Positions 47,192 to 55,594 of a stretch of DNA of 64,000 nucleotides are shown one piece after another; positions within the stretch are counted from its first letter, which is position 1; each line of letters begins with the position of its first letter. Below the pieces are notes generated by a model. That model did no database searches. It saw only the letters and a program-made list of their open reading frames with translations, and had not been told where the DNA came from. Made by a program: the position numbers and the translations under genes. The DNA is from Methylophilus sp. 13 (GTDB taxonomy: Bacteria > Pseudomonadota > Gammaproteobacteria > Burkholderiales > Methylophilaceae), in NCBI RefSeq assembly GCF_015354335.1, contig NZ_JADKYR010000004.1, positions 62,001 through 126,000 on the forward strand. The letters run 5' to 3'.

Positions 47192-48489
47192 TTAAACAAG
47201 GCCGTCACTTGCAGGTAAATATCGCGCACATCGACAAAGTTGCGCCCGGAAAACGTATCCTGCATTTCGAGCCTGACGATGAGCGGCAGCGGTAATTTGC
47301 CTTGTTGCCAGGCCTGGATGCCACTCCAGGTCGCACTGAGCCGGTATTGGTCTGCGCGGGTGTAGGTGTTCGTTTCCAGGCTGCTGGTATCGGTGCCAAG
47401 GTTAGAGCGGTAAGTGTCAGACTGCTTTTCATAACGGTGCCAGGTAGCCGCCCAGCGCCAGTTGGACCAGCGATATCCCAACTCAATATCGGTTTCATAA
47501 AAGTCCCCCAGGTCGCGCTGTAATCTTTGTTTGCTACTGGCGAGGGCCAGTAACTGGCCTGATGAGGGGATGCGCATGCTGGCTTTGTCGCGGGTTTGCC
47601 AGTTGTAATCGGCCAGCAAGCGCAAGTCGAGGTGGCTGCCTATATTCTTGAAATATTCTATGCGGGTGCGCAGGTCGTCGCTACCGTCGCCGGGCGGCGT
47701 ATCCAGCAAGTTATCCGGGTCGTCTTTTCTGGCCAGACCCACTCGCCAGCCGATGCCCACAATCAGGCTCTGGTCTGCCGCCTTATAAGCCCGCCAGAGC
47801 ACGCCTATGGTCGGGTCGCTAAATCCCTCTGACTGTTGAGAAGCAATCCGCTTGTATTGATAACCATACGCCGGGTTCGTCAGGATATTTTGCACGCCAG
47901 CCGTATCCATGGGAGCCACCGCGCCACCCGCAGGCGCAAACGGAAAGTTGCCTGCGCTAATCGGTTGGCTCGCATCGAATCCCGGATTGGCACCAACGGT
48001 CGCCCCGCTGACGTCAAAACTGACACGGGTGTGTGATTTTACATAAGGGATAATCGCGCCTATGGTGATATCCGGCGTGATGCCATAGCCGATGGTCAAT
48101 GTGCTGATCTGGTTACGCACCTCACTCTTGAAGCGCGTCGTTCCCAGCGAGGCACCGGGACCTAATAGTGCGAGTGAAGGGAAAATGCTGCTATTTAATT
48201 GAATGCCGTCAAAGCTGGCGCCTAGTCCCTGCAAGTTGCCATGTTGATCATAGGTCTGGTGGTAGTCGTTGTTGCGTTGCTCAAAGCGGATGCCCCAGCT
48301 ACTTTCAGGCGCCATGGTGTTGAGGCCAAATGCCGTGGGTATGGGTAATTCATCCATGGCGAATGCCTGTTGGGTTAGAAAGTTACCCAGCAATAGCCCG
48401 CCCATCAATAAACTGATCAAGTTCAGGCGTAATAGGGGGCGCATTCGATTCGGCAACAAAACAGGCAAACACAAAAGAGTCTTGGTCAT
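47188..48489 (-). CDS. Predicted outer membrane beta-barrel protein
   Basis: A 433-aa exported protein with a long signal sequence (about residues 1-44, ending QQAFAMDE; an internal ATG at residue 16 may be the true start) and a barrel-like body of alternating strands (LTIGYGITPDITIGAIIPYV, IGVLWRAYKAADQ, DIELGYRWSNWRWAATW). It ends VTALFK, close to the usual aromatic terminus. It may belong to the MetA-pathway phenol-degradation porin group, but I am not sure. It is first gene of an operon with the histidine kinase, suggesting that it feeds or is controlled by that sensor. Confidence 0.68.
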   Translation of the reverse strand: MTKTLLCLPVLLPNRMRPLLRLNLISLLMGGLLLGNFLTQQAFAMDELPIPTAFGLNTMAPESSWGIRFEQRNNDYHQTYDQHGNLQGLGASFDGIQLNSSIFPSLALLGPGASLGTTRFKSEVRNQISTLTIGYGITPDITIGAIIPYVKSHTRVSFDVSGATVGANPGFDASQPISAGNFPFAPAGGAVAPMDTAGVQNILTNPAYGYQYKRIASQQSEGFSDPTIGVLWRAYKAADQSLIVGIGWRVGLARKDDPDNLLDTPPGDGSDDLRTRIEYFKNIGSHLDLRLLADYNWQTRDKASMRIPSSGQLLALASSKQRLQRDLGDFYETDIELGYRWSNWRWAATWHRYEKQSDTYRSNLGTDTSSLETNTYTRADQYRLSATWSGIQAWQQGKLPLPLIVRLEMQDTFSGRNFVDVRDIYLQVTALFK

Positions 48490-48519
48490 GAGTGTATTCG
48501 AATTATTTTTTGATCGGAG

Positions 48520-48538
48520 CCCCCTGTTTGCGGGGGTG
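48520..48538. promoter_or_regulatory. C5/G5 inverted repeat between the barrel-kinase operon and the response regulator
   Basis: CCCCC (48520-48524), TGTTTGC, GGGGG (48532-48536) then TG: the same form as the palindromes at 44457 and 45288 except for a 7-base centre. It lies in the 112-bp divergent gap, 31-49 bases before one start codon and 64-82 before the other, a natural place for regulator binding. Confidence 0.45.
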
Positions 48539-48601
48539 TTATACGTTGAATTTGGTATATAGTTTTTATCCCAACGCTATTGCTGTCCTAGCCACTGCCC
48601 T

Positions 48602-49240
48602 ATGATGAAAACTGCTTTTATTCTTGAGGATACTCCCGAGTCACAATTGTGGCTGTCTGAGGTCCTGCAACAGAGTTTTCCAGATATCCAGATACACGCA
48701 GCCAATCACATCGCGCAGGCACTCACTGCGTTGAACCATCTATCAGCAATCGATATCGCGCTCATTGATTTGAGTCTACCAGATGGTAGCGGGGTTGCGG
48801 TGATTGAATGGTTAAATCGTCATTCACCGCAAACAATTTGTGTGGTAGCCAGCATATTTGATGATGATAGCCACATTTTCCCGGCATTGCGCGCAGGGGC
48901 GCATGGTTATTTACTGAAAGACCAGCCGCAAACCGCTATCGTGCAGGCGCTGAATGGCATTGTGACGGGGCAGCCGCCACTGTCACCCGCGATTGCGCGC
49001 AAGTTATTGCGGCATTTTCACGAGCCCTATGTCGAGGCGACTGCGCAAGGCGTTCTCACCGAGCGTGAAAAAGAAGTGTTGTCGATTATTGCCAAAGGCA
49101 TGACCATGGCAGAAACCGCCAATATCCTGGGTCTCAAGCGCAATACGGTGGCGGGGTACGTCAAGGAAATCTACCGCAAATTAAATGTTTCTTCGCGGGC
49201 TGAAGCCGCCATCACGGCACAACGCATGGGGCTGATTTAA
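48602..49240 (+). CDS. NarL/FixJ-type response regulator
   Basis: A 212-aa two-component regulator. The receiver domain (about residues 3-120) has the acidic pair ED (residues 9-10), the phosphoacceptor D56 in IALIDLSLPDG and the Lys in LLKDQ. The LuxR-type HTH (about 150-212) shows LTEREKEVLSIIAKG and the recognition segment GLKRNTVAGYVKEIYRKL. It is divergent from the barrel protein and histidine kinase and is their probable partner. No ribosome site is seen before the double ATG. Confidence 0.9.
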   Translation: MMKTAFILEDTPESQLWLSEVLQQSFPDIQIHAANHIAQALTALNHLSAIDIALIDLSLPDGSGVAVIEWLNRHSPQTICVVASIFDDDSHIFPALRAGAHGYLLKDQPQTAIVQALNGIVTGQPPLSPAIARKLLRHFHEPYVEATAQGVLTEREKEVLSIIAKGMTMAETANILGLKRNTVAGYVKEIYRKLNVSSRAEAAITAQRMGLI

Positions 49241-49352
49241 TCTTTCAGGGCACTTACAAAGCCCTTGCCCTGTCTTTCTTAATGCAAAGGCGCATGACCC
49301 CGCCATTTTCTGCAAGGTATAATCAGCCAAATTAAAACATGGGAAGAGCATC

Positions 49353-50366
49353 ATGACGACAAAACTAAAATGGGGCATTCTCGGTGCTGCGCGTGTGAAT
49401 GAGCGCCTGCTACCTGCGATTGTAGAGGCCAGCAACTCACAACTGGTCGCCATCGCCAGCCGCCGCCCGGGCGCCGCCAAGGCCACGCTGGATAAATACG
49501 CACCCAATGCGGGTGGTGTTAGTTGTTATGACGATATGGAGAGCCTGCTCACAGACAGCAATGTTGAAGCTGTCTATTGCCCCATGGCCAACGAAGAGCA
49601 TGCCGAATGGGCGCTCAAGGCGATTGCGGCGGGCAAGCACGTGCTGATTGAAAAGCCGATGACGACCAAGTTGGCAGATATTGATGCGATTGAATCTGCC
49701 GCCAAAGCCAGAGGGGTGACAGTGATGGAAGGCTTTATGTACCGCTTTCATCCGCAGCATGCCAAGGTTAAAGAATTAATCGACAGCGGGCTGATCGGCG
49801 ATGTGCTGTCATGCCGTGCCAGTTTTTCTTTCCTGATGGCGCCTGCACGTATGTACCGCATTACCCGTGATATGGCCAACGGTGGTGGTGCCATGTGGGA
49901 TATTGGGCCTTACGCCATCCATGCCTTGCGCTGGTGTTTTGCGCAAAACGGCGTCCCTGCCGAACCTAAAGATGTATTGGCCTATGGCAAACTCAACGAG
50001 CATGGCGCCGATGTGGTTGCCAGTGGTGTGCTCGATTTTGGCCATGATGCACAGGGACGTGCGCGTTTCGGCCACTTTGATGTGAGTTTTGAGCGTGGCC
50101 GCAAAGCCGAGTATGAGCTGATTGGCGATAAGGGCTGGATCAAATGCCACAATATGTGGTCTTATCCCGGCGATGACCCGGTCATTAGCTGGGAAGCGGG
50201 CGGCAAGTCAGAAACGATTGTGCTGCCCAAGGCTAACCACTTTAACCTTGAGATCGAGCACTTTGGTGATTGTGTGCTCAATGGCAAAGCGCCTTTGCTC
50301 ACTTTTGATGATGCGCGTGGTAATTGCAAAGCAATTGAAGCGGTGATTGCGGCGTTGAAACGTTAA
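49353..50366 (+). CDS. Gfo/Idh/MocA-family oxidoreductase
   Basis: A 337-aa NAD(P)-dependent dehydrogenase. The N-terminal Rossmann domain opens KWGILGAARVNERLLPAI, with the EKPMTT motif carrying the conserved Lys-Pro at about residue 103, and the C-terminal alpha/beta domain has GGGAMWDIGPYAIHAL with the catalytic His region. The substrate (sugar, inositol or diol) cannot be told. GGGAAGAG precedes ATG 49353. It ends at a bidirectional terminator. Confidence 0.87.
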   Translation: MTTKLKWGILGAARVNERLLPAIVEASNSQLVAIASRRPGAAKATLDKYAPNAGGVSCYDDMESLLTDSNVEAVYCPMANEEHAEWALKAIAAGKHVLIEKPMTTKLADIDAIESAAKARGVTVMEGFMYRFHPQHAKVKELIDSGLIGDVLSCRASFSFLMAPARMYRITRDMANGGGAMWDIGPYAIHALRWCFAQNGVPAEPKDVLAYGKLNEHGADVVASGVLDFGHDAQGRARFGHFDVSFERGRKAEYELIGDKGWIKCHNMWSYPGDDPVISWEAGGKSETIVLPKANHFNLEIEHFGDCVLNGKAPLLTFDDARGNCKAIEAVIAALKR

Positions 50367-50379
50367 GGCTTTGCACAAT

Positions 50380-50409
50380 AAAAAAAGGATGCCTTGGCAT
50401 CCTTTTTTT
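50380..50409. terminator. Bidirectional intrinsic terminator
   Basis: AAAAAAAGGATGCC, TT, GGCATCCTTTTTTT forms a 7-bp GC-containing stem with A- and T-runs on both sides. It lies between the convergent dehydrogenase and Fae-like genes and should stop both. Confidence 0.9.
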
Positions 50410-50460
50410 ATTGCTGAGTTGGTGTTTTAAAACTTGCCATGCTCTAAATCTTATTAGGCT

Positions 50461-51012
50461 CTAAATCTTATTATCTAGGCCCATCTGGTAATACTTATGC
50501 ACAATCTTCTCCTGGTTTTCTAACAACCAGTCTATGCTAGGCTCATTGCGCAAGGCTTTTTGAATCGCCTTGAAGGTTGCCTCACGGTGAATATCAAACA
50601 GCGCCTTGTGGTCGATTTTCTCTTGTTCCAGAATGGCCGGGCTTAACCATACGGAAACGATAATCCCCAAATCATTGGCTTTTTCTTTGGGGATATCGCC
50701 ACTACGTACGGCATCGAGTACGCCGTTGGCAATGGCGCCTTGCACTGTGCCCATTAAAATATTGGTATAACGCGGGTCTTTCACGGTCACTTTGCTCACC
50801 ATCAGCGTCGCTGGGCGCACCATAATGTCGGTGTTCATAATCGCCAGTACGCGGGTATGGCCTTTGACCTGGTCGCCCAGCAGGTTGGCAAATGCCGTGC
50901 CCATCGGGCCATTCATTTCACCAATCGCCACCTCGGGTTCAGCGGCCGTGCCGGGTGGGCCGCCTGCCACCAGTGCTTCACCCACACGCATAATAATTCG
51001 ATCATCAGACAT
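50461..51012 (-). CDS. Formaldehyde-activating enzyme homologue (Fae-like)
   Basis: A 183-aa protein of the Fae fold. Fae joins formaldehyde to tetrahydromethanopterin in methylotrophs. Shared features with authentic Fae are RVGEALV at the start, the GPMGTAFANLL segment, KPATLMVSKVTV-like sequence (here VRPATLMVSKVTV) and AVRSGDIPKEKANDL. The region that holds the active-site His in studied Fae (AHIDLIIG) reads AEPEVAIG here, so that His is missing and its role may differ. Such paralogues are common in Methylophilaceae. ATG 51012 is chosen with AAAGGAG 9 bases upstream. It diverges from tkt across a structured 273-bp spacer. Confidence 0.82.
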   Translation of the reverse strand: MSDDRIIMRVGEALVAGGPPGTAAEPEVAIGEMNGPMGTAFANLLGDQVKGHTRVLAIMNTDIMVRPATLMVSKVTVKDPRYTNILMGTVQGAIANGVLDAVRSGDIPKEKANDLGIIVSVWLSPAILEQEKIDHKALFDIHREATFKAIQKALRNEPSIDWLLENQEKIVHKYYQMGLDNKI

Positions 51013-51285
51013 CTTTGGAGCTCCTTTGCTATCAATGTATTGCAACATGGTAGGGGAATTCTCCCACCATGGCTAGTTGCATGCGCTCGGTATCGCGGTT
51101 TTACCGCTTGAGGCACCAAGCGCATGCATGAATTTAATAACCATTAACGCTTGAAGAAAAGCAGGTTCTAGGGAATAATCTAGCCTTTCCGTAAAAGGCT
51201 GGTTTTCTGGCTTTTTTAAAGAATTCAATCAAGGTTTTGCAGCTTTTTGTGTAAGACCGTTCACTTTCACTCTAGGGAGAAAACA
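51013..51285. promoter_or_regulatory. Structured divergent spacer between fae-like gene and tkt
   Basis: Contains a 26-bp near-palindrome (51046-51071, ends CATGGT and ACCATG), a nested hairpin (outer arms TGCATGCGCT 51078-51087 and AGCGCATGCA 51119-51128; inner arms GCGGT 51095-51099 and ACCGC 51103-51107) and a third hairpin (AGCCTTT 51182-51188, AAAGGCT 51194-51200). The first two lie in the probable 5' leader of the fae-like gene, the third nearer tkt. No clear sigma-70 promoter could be assigned. No ORF is present. Confidence 0.5.
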
Positions 51286-53271
51286 ATGGCAACTCGTGTC
51301 GACTTGTGCAACGCCATCCGTGCTCTGAGCATGGACGCTGTACAAAAAGCAAACTCCGGCCACCCAGGCGCACCTATGGGCATGGCTGAAATTGCTGAAG
51401 TATTGTGGAACCACAATCTGAGCCACAACCCAAACAACCCACAATGGGCTAACCGTGACCGTTTCGTATTGTCCAACGGCCATGGCTCTATGTTGATCTA
51501 CTCCTTGTTGCACCTGACTGGTTACGATGTGACCATGGACGACATCAAGTCATTCCGTCAACTGCACTCCCGTTGCGCTGGTCACCCAGAGTACGGCTAC
51601 GCACCAGGCGTTGAAACAACCACCGGTCCATTGGGCCAGGGTATTGCGAACGGTGTTGGTTTTGCCATGGCAGAAAAACTGCTGGCTAGCCAGTTCAACA
51701 AGCCAGGCCACGACATCGTTGACCACTACACATACGTGTTCCTGGGCGACGGCTGTATGATGGAAGGCGTTTCTCACGAAGCTTGTGCACTGGCTGGTAC
51801 ATGGGGCCTGGGCAAACTGATCGCTTTCTGGGATGACAACGGTATTTCTATCGACGGCCACATCGAAGGCTGGTACACAGACGACACTGCAGGCCGCTTC
51901 AAAGCTTACGGCTGGCACGTTGTTTCAGTAGATGGTCACGACCAGGCTGCGATTCAAAAAGCCATCGACGAAGCTAAATCAGTGACTGACAAACCATCAC
52001 TGATCTGCTGCAAAACCATCATCGGTAAAGGTTCTCCTAACAAGTGCGGTTCACACGACTGCCACGGTTCTGCATTAGGCGAAGCTGAAGTTGCTGCTAC
52101 CCGTGAAGCTATCGGCTGGCCACACGCACCATTCGAAATTCCTGCTGACGTATACGAAGGCTGGAACCAAAAAGACAAAGGCGCAAAACGTGAAGCTGAC
52201 TGGAACGCTAAGTTCGACGCTTACGCTAAAGCTTACCCAGCAGAAGCTGCAGAATTCAAACGCCGTATGGCCGGTGAATTGCCAGCGAACTGGAAAGCAC
52301 TGACTGACGCAATCATCGCTGAAACAAACGAAAAAGCTGAGAAATTGGCCACTCGTCAAGCTTCACAAAAAGCCATTACTGCGTTGGCGCCAATCTTGCC
52401 AGAATTCCTGGGCGGTTCCGCCGACTTGACAGGTTCTAACCTGACAGCTTCTAAAGACTTCAAACACGTAAGCGGCAAAGAGCCAGGCAACTACATCTCT
52501 TACGGTGTACGTGAGTTCGGTATGGCTGCGATCATGAACGGTATGGCATTGCACGGTGGCTTGTTGCCATACGGCGGTACTTTCCACATGTTCTCTGACT
52601 ACATGAAAAACGGCATGCGTATGTCTGCGTTGATGCATCAACGTGTGATCTACGTGCTGACCCATGACTCTATCGGTCAAGGTGAAGACGGTCCTACCCA
52701 CCAACCAGTAGAAAACACTTCTGGTCTGCGTATGATTCCTCGTATGGATGTATGGCGTCCAGCTGACTCTACAGAAACAACCGTTGCATGGGTTGCTGCT
52801 GTTGAGCGTACTGAAGGCCCAACCAGCTTGGTATTGAGCCGTCAAGCTGTGCCAGGCATCAAGCACGATGCTAAAGACTTTGAACTGATCCGCAAGGGTG
52901 GCTATGTGTTCTCTGACGCTGCAGGTAAAGCGGATGTGATCATCATTGCTAACGGTTCCGAGTTGGATCTGGCGATTCAAGCGGCTGCTGAATTGAACGC
53001 TGCGGGTACTAAAGTGCGTGTGGTTTCCATGCCATCCACCAACGTATTCGACCGTCAAGACCAAGCTTACAAAGACAGCGTATTGACTCCAGGCGTTAAA
53101 CGCGTGGCTGTTGAAGCTGCTCACCCAGACTTCTGGCGTAAGTATGTAGGTATTGAAGGTGCCGTTGTTGGTATCGATACCTTCGGCGAATCCGCACCAG
53201 GCGGCGCACTGTTCAAACACTTCGGTTTCACCGTAGAGAATGTTGTGAACACAGTGAAATCTGTTTTGTAA
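51286..53271 (+). CDS. tkt: Transketolase
   Basis: Thiamine diphosphate enzyme that moves two-carbon units between sugar phosphates; in ribulose monophosphate methylotrophs it regenerates the formaldehyde acceptor. The 661-aa protein has [15 protein letters not shown], the ThDP motif beginning GDGCMMEG and ending at the NG-type DDNGIS, and [15 protein letters not shown]. Codon use is strikingly restricted, with a marked preference for GAA, AAC, GGC/GGT and CGT and few rare codons, unlike its neighbours, which signals very high expression. AGGGAGA precedes ATG 51286. Confidence 0.96.
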   Translation: MATRVDLCNAIRALSMDAVQKANSGHPGAPMGMAEIAEVLWNHNLSHNPNNPQWANRDRFVLSNGHGSMLIYSLLHLTGYDVTMDDIKSFRQLHSRCAGHPEYGYAPGVETTTGPLGQGIANGVGFAMAEKLLASQFNKPGHDIVDHYTYVFLGDGCMMEGVSHEACALAGTWGLGKLIAFWDDNGISIDGHIEGWYTDDTAGRFKAYGWHVVSVDGHDQAAIQKAIDEAKSVTDKPSLICCKTIIGKGSPNKCGSHDCHGSALGEAEVAATREAIGWPHAPFEIPADVYEGWNQKDKGAKREADWNAKFDAYAKAYPAEAAEFKRRMAGELPANWKALTDAIIAETNEKAEKLATRQASQKAITALAPILPEFLGGSADLTGSNLTASKDFKHVSGKEPGNYISYGVREFGMAAIMNGMALHGGLLPYGGTFHMFSDYMKNGMRMSALMHQRVIYVLTHDSIGQGEDGPTHQPVENTSGLRMIPRMDVWRPADSTETTVAWVAAVERTEGPTSLVLSRQAVPGIKHDAKDFELIRKGGYVFSDAAGKADVIIIANGSELDLAIQAAAELNAAGTKVRVVSMPSTNVFDRQDQAYKDSVLTPGVKRVAVEAAHPDFWRKYVGIEGAVVGIDTFGESAPGGALFKHFGFTVENVVNTVKSVL

Positions 53272-53291
53272 TTTAGACCAGATTGCTGCAT

Positions 53292-53324
53292 AAAAAACCG
53301 CTTCCTCGTGAAGCGGTTTTTTTT
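53292..53324 (+). terminator. Intrinsic terminator of tkt
   Basis: ACCGCTTC, loop CTCGT, GAAGCGGT is followed by eight T residues, 20 bases after the tkt stop. The preceding A-run makes it potentially effective also for the convergent transglutaminase genes. Confidence 0.92.
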
Positions 53325-53371
53325 CGCCTATATGCCGTGAAACAACCCATCCACGGCAAGGTTACTCTTGC

Positions 53372-54232
53372 TTAGCTTGTGAGCAAATTCACTTGTACAT
53401 TCACAATCAACTTAGGCTGAATATTGGGGCCGATAAAGCTGCCAGCCACTGGCGGGATCGTTTCCGGGTTACGGGAAACCGCCACGGCAATATGTTGTGT
53501 GCCGGTCACCTTGCCTGCGGTGGGGTCAAAGCCTTTCCAGCCGGTGCCTGGCAAATATACCTCAGCCCAGGCATGCGTGGTGGCGTTACCGGCCTCAGTC
53601 GCCGGGGCATGCAAATAGCCACTGACAAACCGGCTGGCCAGTCCCAAGAGGCGGCAAGCTTCAATAAACAAGGTGGCATAGTCACGGCAAGAGCCACTCA
53701 GCTTATTCAAGGTGGTGGCCGGGGTCTGCACGCCAGGTTCTTCGCGAATCTGGTAGCGAAACTGGGTATAAATCGCCTGATTCAGGCGGGTCAGCAGTTC
53801 AAATGTATTGATACTGCCGTTTCTCAGCCCCAGTTGTAGCAGCCACTGGCTCACCGCATCTTGATCATCCACAAATGTGGGGCGCTGAAAAGCCGCCAGG
53901 TCTTCCCAGTCAGCCTGCGCATAGGCAAACGGATAATTCACTGCATAGGGTTCAATCCAAAAATCCAGTGGGGCCTCTTCATAGTGTTGAATCACCACTT
54001 CACTTGCAATGGTGAGTCTGTCGCTCGCTTGCAAAAACGTGACAGCCGCCAGCGAGTTATCAAACACATCGCGATACCATTTGATCTGATAGGCAGGCGT
54101 AATGTTAAGGATGGAAGACTCGATACGCAAATCGTGCCCCTCACGCGGCCGCAGCAATAAATAATGCTGCTGCAGTGTGACTGTGCCCGAGAAGAGATAT
54201 TCAGTCAGATGTTTGATTCTTAATCGTTTCAT
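53372..54232 (-). CDS. Transglutaminase-like family protein, 286 aa
   Basis: A cytoplasmic papain-fold protein with an N-terminal beta domain (about residues 1-130, MKRLRIKHLTEYLFSGTV) and a transglutaminase-like core. The catalytic Cys is in GSCRDYATLFIEACRLLG (about residue 183), the His in THAWAEVYLPG and the Asp in GFDPTAG. Members may act as proteases or amidases; the substrate is unknown. ATG 54232 is chosen over a longer frame to 54283. It follows the 54252-55049 gene by 19 bases on the same strand, and the two encode related proteins. Confidence 0.85.
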   Translation of the reverse strand: MKRLRIKHLTEYLFSGTVTLQQHYLLLRPREGHDLRIESSILNITPAYQIKWYRDVFDNSLAAVTFLQASDRLTIASEVVIQHYEEAPLDFWIEPYAVNYPFAYAQADWEDLAAFQRPTFVDDQDAVSQWLLQLGLRNGSINTFELLTRLNQAIYTQFRYQIREEPGVQTPATTLNKLSGSCRDYATLFIEACRLLGLASRFVSGYLHAPATEAGNATTHAWAEVYLPGTGWKGFDPTAGKVTGTQHIAVAVSRNPETIPPVAGSFIGPNIQPKLIVNVQVNLLTS

Positions 54233-54251
54233 GGTGTGTTTCTCGCACCGC

Positions 54252-55049
54252 TTAAATCGGTGCGGCGGCCAATTGCGTGACACGCACCTGCATCAGCGCC
54301 GGGTACAAGGCCGGGCCAAACTGGTTAAAAATGGCAACATCGGCCGCATCGCGCCCATAGGCCACAGTAATGCGTCCGCCCATTGATTCTGACTGGCTCG
54401 GGTCAAACGTGTACCATCCCCCATTCACATACGCTTCAAACCAGGCATGAAAGTCCATCGGTTGTAGCCCGTGCAAATACCCCACCACCATGCGTGCCGG
54501 GATGCACAACCCTCGGCACAAGGCGATGCCCAAATGCGCCAGCTCACGGCAAACGCCTTCGCGCTGCTGATTCACCTCAACCGCAGACAGCTGAAAATGT
54601 GGAGAATCCGGATTGAAACGAATATTCTGGCGTATCCATTGCTCGATGGCCTTTACCTGGTCGTATCCAGGCAACACGTTGGCGACAATTTGCTGGCCCA
54701 GATCAATGAATTTATCTGACTCACAATAGCGTGACGGCAGTAAATAAGTCAGCACATGGTTAGGCAAATGCTGAACCTCTTCAAACCGCCCGCCGGGCGC
54801 AGTCTCAAGCTTGTCAGCGGTCAAAATATCCGCCGATGTGCTGATATAAAACTCATCCACAGGCGCAATCAGGCGCTGGCAAAGATTGCCATAAGTGTCG
54901 GTATATTCTTCCACCGGCACACTGGGCTTAAGCGTATAAGACTGCCGAGCCACCCACTGATGCACCCCACTGCGCGGCCTCAGCATCAAAATAAACGGTG
55001 TGGGAATACTGACAACAAAGCTGATATCACATTCAGTACGTAACCACAT
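54252..55049 (-). CDS. Transglutaminase-like family protein, 265 aa
   Basis: Second papain-fold protein in the pair. The N-terminal beta domain (about 1-130, RTECDISFVVSIPTPFIL) is followed by the core with Cys in EGVCRELAHLGIALCRGL (about residue 173), His in DFHAWFEAYVNG and Asp in TFDPSQSES. AAGGAT lies before ATG 55049. The tandem layout suggests one operon with the downstream 286-aa protein and possible joint function. Confidence 0.84.
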   Translation of the reverse strand: MWLRTECDISFVVSIPTPFILMLRPRSGVHQWVARQSYTLKPSVPVEEYTDTYGNLCQRLIAPVDEFYISTSADILTADKLETAPGGRFEEVQHLPNHVLTYLLPSRYCESDKFIDLGQQIVANVLPGYDQVKAIEQWIRQNIRFNPDSPHFQLSAVEVNQQREGVCRELAHLGIALCRGLCIPARMVVGYLHGLQPMDFHAWFEAYVNGGWYTFDPSQSESMGGRITVAYGRDAADVAIFNQFGPALYPALMQVRVTQLAAAPI

Positions 55050-55189
55050 GTGCAATCCTTAAGTGATGCAAGCCAACCCATTCTAGCCTGCTTTCAAGAC
55101 ATATGTGCAAAAGTGAATGAATAACTAAGACATATCAATAATAACCCTGTAAAATTTATGGTTTTACAGTTTTAGCCAGAAAGTTTTTT

Positions 55190-55525
55190 ATGTCATTACC
55201 AGCCTGCCCAAAATGCCAATCCGAATACACCTACGAAGACGGTGATAACTACGTCTGCCCAGAGTGCGCGCATGAGTGGAGCAAAGTGGCCACTGCCGAA
55301 TCAGAAGAACTCAAAGTCGTGCGCGATGCCAACGGCAACGTGCTGCAAGATGGCGATACCATCACCGTGATCAAAGACCTGAAAGTCAAAGGTTCTTCAT
55401 CCGTCGTTAAGGTCGGCACTAAAGTGAAAAACATCCGCCTAGTCGATGGCGACCATGATATCGACTGCAAGATTGATGGCTTTGGCGCGATGAAGCTGAA
55501 GTCGGAGTTTGTGAAAAAGGCTTAG
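55190..55525 (+). CDS. yjdM: PhnA/YjdM-family zinc-ribbon protein
   Basis: A 111-aa protein with an N-terminal zinc ribbon (CPKCQS and CPECAHEW, about residues 7-29) and a C-terminal PhnA/YjdM domain ([21 protein letters not shown] and then [15 protein letters not shown]). The E. coli relative was once linked to phosphonate use, but its real function is not established. It is monocistronic. Confidence 0.9.
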   Translation: MSLPACPKCQSEYTYEDGDNYVCPECAHEWSKVATAESEELKVVRDANGNVLQDGDTITVIKDLKVKGSSSVVKVGTKVKNIRLVDGDHDIDCKIDGFGAMKLKSEFVKKA

Positions 55526-55594
55526 TTGGTTTTATTGGCCGGCTCTTAAAGCCGCTCGATCTAGCTGTATAGCGAGCATATTTCAATACGATAC

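Noticed and set aside
52363-53220. Minus-strand open frame of 285 codons within tkt
   Set aside because: Arises from the biased codons of tkt read backwards; the protein shows no motif.
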